A DNA stretch of 33,264 nucleotides from CAYFNK01 sp964474895 (GTDB taxonomy: Archaea; Nanobdellota; Nanobdellia; SCGC-AAA011-G17; PNOQ01): the NCBI GenBank assembly GCA_964474895.1, contig CAYYUK010000007.1, forward strand, positions 1-33,264, read 5' to 3'. Under the pieces are notes generated by a model. That model saw nothing but the letters and a program-made list of their open reading frames with translations. It was not told where the DNA came from and did not search any database. Of this stretch, positions 1 through 8,000 are shown piece by piece. The first letter of the stretch is position 1; each line of letters begins with the position of its first letter. Position numbers and translations under genes: made by a program.

Positions 1-2
1 TT

Positions 3-350
3 GAAAGAGCAAAGATGAGCATGAAAGAGTATGGCGAATCCATGATACAGTATGAGGAGAGGTTCGGTAAGATTATAGCAGATAAAATAACATTTGAAAG
101 CAAGAAGAATAATCTTCTTAAGTTTAAAGCTAAGAGCAAGAGGCTGAATGAGGAAAGAGATAACCTAACTAAAGTGATTGCTAAGACCCAGGAAGCGTAT
201 ATCACAAAAGGAAAGTTTGAAACCAGAATATATGAAAATATGCTCAAATCATATTCAAGCAGATTGTCTGATGTTGAAGAGCAATTGGCATTACTTGATG
301 TTAAGAAAGCTAAAGTTGGAAAAGACATAAGAGTAAACTTTAAAAAGTAA
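3..350 (+). CDS. C-terminal part of a coiled-coil protein (5' partial)
   Basis: The frame is open to the left edge (codons from base 3), so this is probably the end of a longer protein; ATG at 15 or 21 could be a start, but no ribosome binding site is visible. The visible part is almost all charged helix with a Lys-rich end. Residues from about 55 (KTQEAYITKG, then a Tyr-containing helix ending EEQLALL) match, in order and spacing, the cytoplasmic part of the protein at 1498-2679 (KNTQSGYFEKG, then RQLPLL). In that protein the motif follows a membrane segment, so this one may also be a membrane protein whose outer part lies upstream. It ends 14 bases before the KaiC-like gene and is probably in its operon. 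Function is not recognised. Confidence 0.6.
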   Translation, partial: ERAKMSMKEYGESMIQYEERFGKIIADKITFESKKNNLLKFKAKSKRLNEERDNLTKVIAKTQEAYITKGKFETRIYENMLKSYSSRLSDVEEQLALLDVKKAKVGKDIRVNFKK

Positions 351-367
351 AAGAATTAGTTGTTGTG

Positions 368-1495
368 ATGGGTGATGTTGTGGTTGAAAAGAAAAGTATT
401 TTTTCAAGGATTTTTGGTAGTAAACATAGAGAAAGTGAGAAAGATTCTTCTGAAAAGATAGTTGATAATAAGAAAAATACTCAGCTTGGAAAAGAGGGTT
501 TAAAACAAGTTGTTGGACAAGAAGTTAAAGTTAAGATGATGGATTCTCCTTCTAGTAAAGATATCGAAAGGGAGGAACTGAGAATAGCTAAAAAAATAGC
601 TCTTGAATTTGTTGGTAGCAAGGAAAAGGTAACAAAAAAAATAGAGAATGGTTCTGGAATAAAGAATACTGATAAGGGTCTTAGTGAGGCAGAAAGAATA
701 ATTAAAGCTTCCAAGACTTCCCCCAATAGTACTGGTTATTTTAAAACAGGTATAAAAGGATTTGATTCTTTAATGAATGAAGGAATACCTGAATCTACTA
801 GCGTTTTGATTGAAGGGGGTCCAGGATCTGGAAAGACTATTTTTTGTTTGCATGTGGCTATGGAATTTTGTAGACAAGGAAAAAAAGTTCTTTATATGAG
901 TTTTGAAGAGCCAGAAGATAGACTGGTCTCCCACATGAAGAAGTTTGGATTTGAAGTAGAAAAGTATTTGAGAAATGGTACCTTGGTTCTTAAAAGATTT
1001 AATGCACTTGATATTGCCAGGTCTGTTGAAGCCCTTTTGTCTGAAGCAAAGAAAGAGTTATTGATAGAAGTTCAACCTATTTTAATACCAAAAGAAATTG
1101 ATCCTGATTTGGTTTTGGTTGATTCTTTGACGTCCATTGCATCTGCGTTTTCAGGTGAAGAGAGCAGATTTAGAATATATATGGAACAATTATTTAGGTA
1201 TCTTGAGCAACATAACATGACATCTCTTCTGATTAGAGAGGTTTCCAATCCAGGTCATGTTGGTGCTGGTTCAGCTGGTGATGGCAGTGAAGCAACTAGT
1301 TTTTTATCGGATGGAATAATAGTTTTTTACAATGTTGTGTTTAATAGTGGTGATAGAACCAGGGCCGTTGAGATACTAAAACTTAGAGGGCAATCTTTTG
1401 ATAGGAGAATAGTTAAGGCTGAAATAATTAACGGCAAGGGGTTGGTTATTTATCCTAAAGAAACATTGAAGGGGAAAAACTATAAGTTGACTTAA
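368..1495 (+). CDS. KaiC-like RecA-superfamily ATPase
   Basis: This is a single KaiC/RecA-fold ATPase domain behind a roughly 120-residue polar N-terminal extension. Numbering from a GTG at 365, the domain opens with TGIKGFDSLMNEG (about 128-140), the hallmark start of KaiC-like domains. The Walker A is GGPGSGKT (151-158), the acidic pair lies in SFEEPED (179-185), and the Walker B is DLVLVDS (248-254). GTG at 365 and ATG at 368 are both possible starts; ATG is chosen, and neither has a clear ribosome binding site. Archaeal single-domain KaiC proteins usually work as ATP-dependent regulatory or signalling partners (ArlH of the archaellum is one). No archaellum genes are visible here, so ArlH is not claimed. 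The gene lies between two proteins with the same C-terminal helical motif, which makes them likely partners. Confidence 0.85.
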   Translation: MGDVVVEKKSIFSRIFGSKHRESEKDSSEKIVDNKKNTQLGKEGLKQVVGQEVKVKMMDSPSSKDIEREELRIAKKIALEFVGSKEKVTKKIENGSGIKNTDKGLSEAERIIKASKTSPNSTGYFKTGIKGFDSLMNEGIPESTSVLIEGGPGSGKTIFCLHVAMEFCRQGKKVLYMSFEEPEDRLVSHMKKFGFEVEKYLRNGTLVLKRFNALDIARSVEALLSEAKKELLIEVQPILIPKEIDPDLVLVDSLTSIASAFSGEESRFRIYMEQLFRYLEQHNMTSLLIREVSNPGHVGAGSAGDGSEATSFLSDGIIVFYNVVFNSGDRTRAVEILKLRGQSFDRRIVKAEIINGKGLVIYPKETLKGKNYKLT

Positions 1496-1497
1496 AA

Positions 1498-2679
1498 ATG
1501 AAAAAGATAATTTTTCTTTTATTCTTGTTTGTATTGATTAGTCCTTCTTTTGTATTTGGGGAGATTGAGGGCGAAGGTAAGACTTCTTTGGTTGCTTTAA
1601 AGTTAAGTGAAGCAGAAAGTGCGATAGCAGAATTGGAAGAAGATGGGTTCAATGTGCAAAGAGTTAGCGATCTTTTTAAAGCAGCAGAGCAAATATTTGA
1701 GAGTCAAAGGCAAATAGGGAATGAGGGAAATAGAGATTTTACATTTGTTGAGCAGTATGCTGACGAAATAATTAGTTTGAAGGGGCAAGCATATATCACA
1801 AGAGATGAATTGATATATGTTTATGGTTTTTATAATGAAACTAAAGAGAGAAGCCAAAATATTAATCTTTCTTCAGTGGATGAAATCTTGAGTGAAATGC
1901 AATTTGAGTTTGATAGTGAAAGGTATGAAGATGCCTATGAACTATTGGATGAAGCTTATTCCGAACTTGTTGAACTTGAGGGCCAGTATACTGCATTAAA
2001 TCTTGCTTATGTAGCAACTGCTAAAACCTTGAAGAATTTTTTATTTAATAATTGGTTGAAACTGTTAATAATATTTGTCGCAGTTTTTGTTCTTTTCTTT
2101 ATTTTTAAAAATAGACTAGTCTATTATAGAACTAAACATAAAATAAATAGGCTGATTCATGAATCTGGCGTTCTTGAAGAATTAATAAAAAATACACAAT
2201 CAGGCTATTTTGAAAAAGGTAGTGTTTCTGAGTCTTCTTATCGTATTAGGATAAAGAAATTTTCCGAATTAATGAGAGATATAAATAGACAGTTGCCTTT
2301 ATTGAAAGAAGCATTAGCTAAAAGTAGAAAGCGAGAGATTGCTTCTGCTGCGAGAGTTACTGGAAAATCTACGCGTTTAAATCCTGAAGAAGTTTTTGAA
2401 GAAAAAAAGAAAAAACAGGGATTTTTTAAGAGAATGTTTTCTAAGGGTGGAAAGGTTAAAAAATCTAAAAAGAAGACTGTTAAAAAAGTTAAGAAATCAA
2501 TTAAGAAGAAAAATGGGTTTTTTAGTGGTTTGTCTTCAAATACCAAATCAAAAAAAAGGATAGTAGTTAGTAAATCAAAAATTAAGAAATCCCCCCCAAA
2601 AAAATCACCAGAAAGGAAATTAGTTAAGAAAAATAGTACGAAAAAAAAGATTGTAAAAAAATCTAGGAAAAAAAAGTAG
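1498..2679 (+). CDS. Signal-peptide membrane protein with coiled coil and Lys-rich tail
   Basis: Starts 2 bases after the KaiC-like gene and is surely co-transcribed. Residues 1-21 are a signal peptide (MKKIIFLLFLFVLISP core). Residues 22-185 form an outer helical domain rich in Glu. One membrane segment spans 186-206 (LLIIFVAVFVLFFIF). A cytoplasmic helical region (210-275) contains KNTQSGYFEKG followed by a Ser/Tyr/Arg helix, the same motif seen in the protein at 3-350. From about 300 to 393 the protein is a Lys/Ser tail likely to be disordered and able to bind nucleic acid or acidic lipid. It could carry an outside signal to the neighbouring ATPase, but that is inference from topology and gene order. 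The family is not recognised. Confidence 0.8.
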   Translation: MKKIIFLLFLFVLISPSFVFGEIEGEGKTSLVALKLSEAESAIAELEEDGFNVQRVSDLFKAAEQIFESQRQIGNEGNRDFTFVEQYADEIISLKGQAYITRDELIYVYGFYNETKERSQNINLSSVDEILSEMQFEFDSERYEDAYELLDEAYSELVELEGQYTALNLAYVATAKTLKNFLFNNWLKLLIIFVAVFVLFFIFKNRLVYYRTKHKINRLIHESGVLEELIKNTQSGYFEKGSVSESSYRIRIKKFSELMRDINRQLPLLKEALAKSRKREIASAARVTGKSTRLNPEEVFEEKKKKQGFFKRMFSKGGKVKKSKKKTVKKVKKSIKKKNGFFSGLSSNTKSKKRIVVSKSKIKKSPPKKSPERKLVKKNSTKKKIVKKSRKKK

Positions 2680-2776
2680 ATTTCTAATTAATTACTTCTT
2701 ATTCAAATTTATTATATAGTTTGAATTCTAGAGACATTAGAGTATAGATAAGTATATCTTTTAACAGAGTAATCTT

Positions 2777-2785
2777 TAAAATAGA
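2777..2785 (+). promoter_or_regulatory. TATA-like box for the nuclease gene
   Basis: TTTAAAATA lies about 24 bases before the ATG at 2805 in an AT-rich 125-base gap, the spacing expected for an archaeal leaderless transcript. No ribosome binding site precedes the ATG. Confidence 0.5.
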
Positions 2786-2804
2786 CTTTATTTTTTATTT
2801 TTTA

Positions 2805-3620
2805 ATGGCACAAAGAATACAAAGTCCAAGTTCAATAAATTATTATAAGAGATGTCCTCGTTGTTATTACCATAGATACATTATGGGTCTTGAATTGGCT
2901 CCGACCATTTATTTGGTTAGGGGTAAGATAGTTCATTCGGTTTTGGAAGATTTGTTTAAAGTTGGTGTTGATTCTATTGATAATGGTCATTATGAATTTG
3001 AGTTAAGAATGCTTGTGCAAAGTCTGTTTAATGAAAAGTGGACTGCTGCTAAAGATGAATTGGAAGAACTCAAATTGGGCAATAATCGGTTAAATTTCTT
3101 TTATGATGAATCTGTTGAAATGTTAGATAACTGGTTCAATAATTTTATTGGAAAGGTAATAAACAAGGCTAAGAAAGTTGGATTTAAGGAAGCTTTTGAG
3201 ACTTTTAAACCAGAAACAGAAGTTTACTATAAATCTGATAAACATATGATTCAGGGTTTTATTGATGCTGTTATTAATGATGGGGGAGTTATTTCTTTAA
3301 TAGATTATAAATCTTCCAGGAGAGATAATTTTACTGATGAGTATAGACTACAGCTAGCAATTTATGCTTTGCTTTATGAAGAAAAACACGGCAAGAAACC
3401 AGATTTTGTTGGGGTAGACTTTCTAAAGCACAGATCCAAAATACTTACTGTTGATGATGAGTTAATTGCTCTTGCTGCTAGAGAGGCAAAGATTATACAG
3501 GAGAAAACAAAATCGGAAGATCTTAATGATTATCCGAAAGGCACAGGCCCTTATTGCGACTGTAAGAAATATAAGGAACTGTTAGAGAAGAGAAGTTTAA
3601 AGGAATTTATTAAACCATAA
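2805..3620 (+). CDS. PD-(D/E)XK superfamily nuclease, RecB/Cas4-like
   Basis: 271 residues with the layout of the RecB/AddB/Cas4 nuclease group. An N-terminal SPSSINYYKRCPRC (about 7-20) is followed by an aromatic/basic stretch. His44 lies in VHSVLEDLF. The catalytic core is GFIDAV (Asp154), then LIDYKSS (Asp167, Lys169), with the helix RLQLAIYALLYE (Gln183) as the QxxxY motif. The C-terminus has CDC at 251-253. Four cysteines at the two ends (C17, C20, C251, C253) could bind an Fe-S cluster, as in Cas4 and AddB, but the 2+2 arrangement differs from the usual 1+3. No Cas genes are nearby and the gene stands alone, so a DNA repair or processing role is more likely than CRISPR adaptation. The start is supported by the TATA spacing. 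Confidence 0.8.
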   Translation: MAQRIQSPSSINYYKRCPRCYYHRYIMGLELAPTIYLVRGKIVHSVLEDLFKVGVDSIDNGHYEFELRMLVQSLFNEKWTAAKDELEELKLGNNRLNFFYDESVEMLDNWFNNFIGKVINKAKKVGFKEAFETFKPETEVYYKSDKHMIQGFIDAVINDGGVISLIDYKSSRRDNFTDEYRLQLAIYALLYEEKHGKKPDFVGVDFLKHRSKILTVDDELIALAAREAKIIQEKTKSEDLNDYPKGTGPYCDCKKYKELLEKRSLKEFIKP

Positions 3621-3622
3621 TC

Positions 3623-3631
3623 TTTAAATAA
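3623..3631 (+). promoter_or_regulatory. TATA box for the pmbA-like gene
   Basis: TTTAAATAA is centred 26 bases before the ATG at 3653. This implies a leaderless transcript, and no ribosome binding site is present. Confidence 0.55.
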
Positions 3632-3652
3632 AAAATTTGAAATAGGTTTATT

Positions 3653-4942
3653 ATGTTAGATTATCTTAAGAAGAAATTGGAAGGAAATGTAGATGATTTT
3701 GTTTTAATAGGGTCTGTTGTTGATTCTAATGATATTAAGTTTGTAAATAATAAAATTGTCAAAACAGGGTTGGAATCTATTTCATCCATATTTATTTTTG
3801 TTGCAAAGGATAAAAAAATAGTTGCAACTACCTTAAAAGATTTGACTGAAAAAGGAGCAAATAACCTTGTTAAGGATATAATTGAATTTTTGAAGCATGC
3901 CCAACCCAATAATGATTATAATGGGATTGCTAATGGACCATTTTCTTATAACAAAATAGTGGACGGATTTGATTCGAATGTAAAAGATGTTGATGCAGTT
4001 GATATTGTTGAATCTGGAATTAATGCAGCACTAAAGAACTCTAAGAGAGTTTCTGGTAAATTTGATGCTAATATCGGAGAGAGAAGGATTCTTACTTCTG
4101 GCAATGTTGATGCAACTGAAAACTTTTCTTCACTTTACTTTTCTGTTAGGGCTCTCAATTCCCCTAATGAATCAGGACATAAAACTGTTTCTTCAAGAAA
4201 TTTGAGAGATTTTTGTGTTGAAAAGATTTCTGAGAAGGCAGGTGAGATTGCTAAAATGTCTATAAAACCAGATAGAGGAAATGAAGGAAGGTTTGATATG
4301 ATTATAGATCCTTTGCCATTAGCCGATTTAATGGGTACTGTTGGTTCTGCTTCTTCTATAGACAGTGTTGAGTCTGGAATGTCTTTTTTTTCAGGGAAAA
4401 TTGGTGAGAAAATTGGTGACTTTAATCTTATGGATGATGGCAAAATTTCTGGCGGTTTGGGTTCTTCTTCTTTTGATGATGAGGGAGTTCCCACCCAGAG
4501 AACTAAAATTATTAGCAATGGTATCTTTAAAACATATTTACATAACACATCTACTGCTAAAAAATATGGAATTAAAACTACTGCCAATGCTGGTTTGGTT
4601 GGTCCTAGTTCAAGTAATCTGGTATTAGAGGGTAAGAAAGGGAACCCCTTTGAAATAGACAAGGGAATTTATGTTACAAATGTGTGGTATACAAGGTTTC
4701 AAAACTATGCTACGGGGGATTTTTCTACTATTCCAAGAGATGGAATGTTTTTGGTTGAAAATGGGGAGATTGTAAAACCTATAAATGGGCTGAGGATAAG
4801 TGAAAATATGTTGAATCTCTTGAAAAATCTATCTACTTTTGGAAAGAATGTTGAGCAAATAACGAGTTGGGAAGCCGAAACACCGGTTTTTACACCAACT
4901 GTTTTGATAAATAAAGTTAAATTTACCAGGCCTGTTGGTTGA
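3653..4942 (+). CDS. TldD/PmbA family protein, PmbA-type
   Basis: 429 residues, the normal length for the TldD/PmbA family. The recognisable core is SSFDDEGVPTQRTKIISNG, then YLHNTSTAKKYG, and an Asn-rich region with a late NVWYTRFQNYATGDFS. TldD carries an HExxxH zinc motif; the matching region here reads GTVGSASSIDSVESG with no histidine pair, so this is the PmbA (non-catalytic) type. In bacteria and archaea the TldD and PmbA partners form a heterodimeric metalloprotease that degrades unfolded peptides and processes antibiotic precursors. No TldD partner is in the window; it may lie elsewhere. Transcription is probably leaderless and the gene seems to be monocistronic, since the next gene has its own promoter. 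Confidence 0.88.
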   Translation: MLDYLKKKLEGNVDDFVLIGSVVDSNDIKFVNNKIVKTGLESISSIFIFVAKDKKIVATTLKDLTEKGANNLVKDIIEFLKHAQPNNDYNGIANGPFSYNKIVDGFDSNVKDVDAVDIVESGINAALKNSKRVSGKFDANIGERRILTSGNVDATENFSSLYFSVRALNSPNESGHKTVSSRNLRDFCVEKISEKAGEIAKMSIKPDRGNEGRFDMIIDPLPLADLMGTVGSASSIDSVESGMSFFSGKIGEKIGDFNLMDDGKISGGLGSSSFDDEGVPTQRTKIISNGIFKTYLHNTSTAKKYGIKTTANAGLVGPSSSNLVLEGKKGNPFEIDKGIYVTNVWYTRFQNYATGDFSTIPRDGMFLVENGEIVKPINGLRISENMLNLLKNLSTFGKNVEQITSWEAETPVFTPTVLINKVKFTRPVG

Positions 4943-4977
4943 TACAGAATTTGTCTGTTTTTCTTAAAAAGACAAGA

Positions 4978-4985
4978 TTTAAAAG
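4978..4985 (+). promoter_or_regulatory. TATA-like box for giant surface gene A
   Basis: TTTAAAAG lies about 30 bases before the GAGGTG ribosome binding site, so the transcript should begin near 5008 with a leader of roughly 18 bases. Confidence 0.45.
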
Positions 4986-5011
4986 TAATAATGTTTTTTA
5001 TTCTTTTTAAA

Positions 5012-5017
5012 GAGGTG
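5012..5017 (+). promoter_or_regulatory. Ribosome binding site deciding the TTG start of gene A
   Basis: GAGGTG lies 8 bases before TTG at 5026. There is no in-frame ATG nearby, so this site is the main support for the TTG start. Confidence 0.6.
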
Positions 5018-5025
5018 TAGTGTAA

Positions 5026-8000
5026 TTGTATAAAAAGAGGATATCTGGAAAGGACTATTTTTATACTAGTGTTAGAGGAAAGAATAATAGGGTTAAGTCT
5101 GTTTATTTGGGTTCTAACAGAAAGGATGCAAGTAGGAAAGCTAGACTATTGGAGTTGAATCACAAGGTTGATTATTCCCCAAATAGTAATAATTTCTTTA
5201 CCCTACAAAGAAGTATGTTTGCACTACTTATTGTCTTTTTGGTTTTCTTTTTTATTTTTGGAATGAAGAACGTTGAACTTACTGGTTTTGTTGTTGATGA
5301 TGGTGAGTCTGCTGTTGATGAGGAAATTGAAGAAGCGGCAGAAGAAGTTGTAGAAGAAACGATAGTGGAAGAAGTCGTTGAAGAAGATTCTAGTGGTGGT
5401 GAAGAGGAAGAAGAGGAAATTGAAGAAGAGATGGTTGATGGTTCTATTCCTTTAGATTTTGATGAAAATGAAACTAGAGAAATTAATATTACTGAGAACT
5501 TAAACATAACTGGAGAAGAGATTAATGAAACTCTTGAGATAAATGAAACATTGGATAATGATACTTCTTCTAATGAGCCTTTGGATTTGGTTAATACAAC
5601 GTTAAGTGATGCTGTTTTGGTTAATGATGGGGGTAATGTAACAAAAGAGATAACTGATACTTATCATTCTGTTACTATAAACAAACCAGTGGTGTGGAAA
5701 AAGAAAGTTGTTCTAGATAAAGAGATTTCAGATTTGGTTGTAGAATTAGATTCTGAAGCTACAGATGTTAATATTGTTGAGATAGAAGATGGTGCTGAAA
5801 TTGAGTTGGAGTTGGATAGTATTTACGTTAATGATTCTGGTGTTGAGAGACCCATAGAATCTACAAATTTGATTACTGGACACTCAACGTTAAGTGTAAA
5901 ATCTTTTTATTATAATTTTTTAGTTTTTATTAGGGAGTTATTTAGTGGAAACCTAACAGGCTATGCTGTTTTGGAAGAGAAGAGCGAGAATATAGGAATT
6001 ATTTTGGATGAAACTGTAAAAGAAGTAGAGATAGAATACCAACTACCAGGACCAACAGCAGAAGAAATAGAAGTAACAGAACATAAAAAACAAATAACAG
6101 TATCAAGTGATATTCATTATGAAAATATTCTCACATACACAGAAGTAAAAGAATCTCCAGTAGAGAGTATAAACCTCTACTGGATCAATAATGATACAAG
6201 AATAAAACAGGAATTTACACCATACGATACAAATGATAATAATCTAATAGATTACATAGAGTGGATAACACCACATCTAAGTAATCAGACATATGAAGTT
6301 GAAATAACAATATTAAATCTAAACACTTTCGTAGAGCAAGGAAATAACTGGACAGTAATGTTCAATACTACAGGAACTGCAAATCTAACAATAACTGCAG
6401 TTGGTGATGCTTCTCAAGAATTACCACCACCAAGAAATCATCCAGGGTGGGACACAAAATGGACAATATATGATAACGTTAGTGAAGATTATGATTTAAA
6501 ATTCTTAGAATTGAAATGTGGAGATGAAGTCTTAGATTATGTTTGGGATGAAGAAGAAGAAAGTGTAAATATTCAGAATTACTCTTGTAATGATACAGGA
6601 TATGAGGTTGGATTGAAATGGGCAAATACAACAACAGATATTGCTCTAAGATTCGATTATGGTGGGCAAGTAAGATATGCTTATGATGCAACTGTTGATA
6701 TAAATGTTTCTTCTAACTCTGCTGCAATTGGAGAGAATATTTCAATGGGCTGCCAGGTTACAATTCCTAGTGGGGCTGATTTGGTTTGGCAAGATAATAG
6801 TAGTGGGAGTTATGCAGTAATTCCTTCTACAATAACTGATCTTTATTGTAATGGGGTGGCTTGTAGCCAGGCTAGTCCAGTGAATAAACAATGGTATTAT
6901 CAAACTGTCGTTTGCGGAATTTTTGGCACATATAATTTGATTTGTGAGGAAAATAAAGATGTTAGTAGTGTTGAGCAGCTTGTATGTGAATCTTCTCTTT
7001 GTGGTGCCAATTTGACTACAAGTATAAATCTTACGGCTAATGTTACTTGTATGGGGTCTGGACTTTATATTGGTGCGGATGATGTTGTCTTGGATTGTAA
7101 GGGACATACGATAACTTATTCTGTCGGTTCCAGCGCTAGTAATGGTATACGCGCTGAGAACTATAATGGTTTTACTCTAAAGAATTGTAATATTGTTTAT
7201 GGTACTACCTTGGGTGCAAAGTATGCTGTTTATTTTATTAATGTTAATGATTCTGTTTTGGACAATAATACTATTACTGGCAGTTCTTATTCGGTTTTCT
7301 TTTCTTCTTCTTCTTCTTCGAATGTTACTAATAATACCTTGAATTCGACAGGCAGTGCTTTTTATCTCTCTGGTAATTCTGACAATAATTTGTTAATTGA
7401 GAATGACATTATAGAAGCTGGTTCTAATGGAATACTTCTTGATTTATTTGGGGGTGGCTATCCAGAAAATAACAAAATCAGTGGAAATACTTTTTTTAAT
7501 GTTGGGGCTGAAGATCTCAATATAGCTAGTGAGGGGATAAATGGAACAAATGTTACTAACCAAAATATTACGGATTATTCATTTTCTGGTGCTGGTGCTC
7601 TTTTGTCTTTTGGGAACTCTGGAGAAGAAGGATTGATCAAATTTCTTGACCCTATAAATGGAAGTGGCACTAATTTAAGTAAGGATATACTTATAGATCA
7701 TAATTTTATAAGTGTTGATTCTTCAAACAAACCAGGACTAGATAAAAGAGCAATATTGACCTTTTATGATATTTCAGTCACGGGAACTCCAACTATTGAA
7801 AAGAATGGTGGGTGGTGCGGGGATGGAGAATGTACTGATTTTACTATTGATGGAAGTACTTATAGTTTTACAGTAAGTTCTTTTAGTAATTATAGTGTAG
7901 GTAATTTGAGTTGTATGTCTGAACCAACAAATAGTGTTACTCTTGGTGCAGGGTTGTCTTGTGATTCTTCTGCGATAGTTTTTCGTGGTGATAATGGAGG

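Noticed and set aside
365..1495. ArlH (archaellum ATPase) for the KaiC-like gene
   Set aside because: The protein has a long N-terminal extension and no arl genes or archaellins are nearby.
4135..4662. Long minus-strand frame inside the pmbA-like gene
   Set aside because: It has no ribosome binding site or family signature and lies fully within a well-supported gene, so it is a shadow frame.
7303..7320. TTC microsatellite as a phase-variation tract
   Set aside because: It is a short in-frame Ser run with mixed TCT/TCG codons. A three-base unit would not shift the frame.
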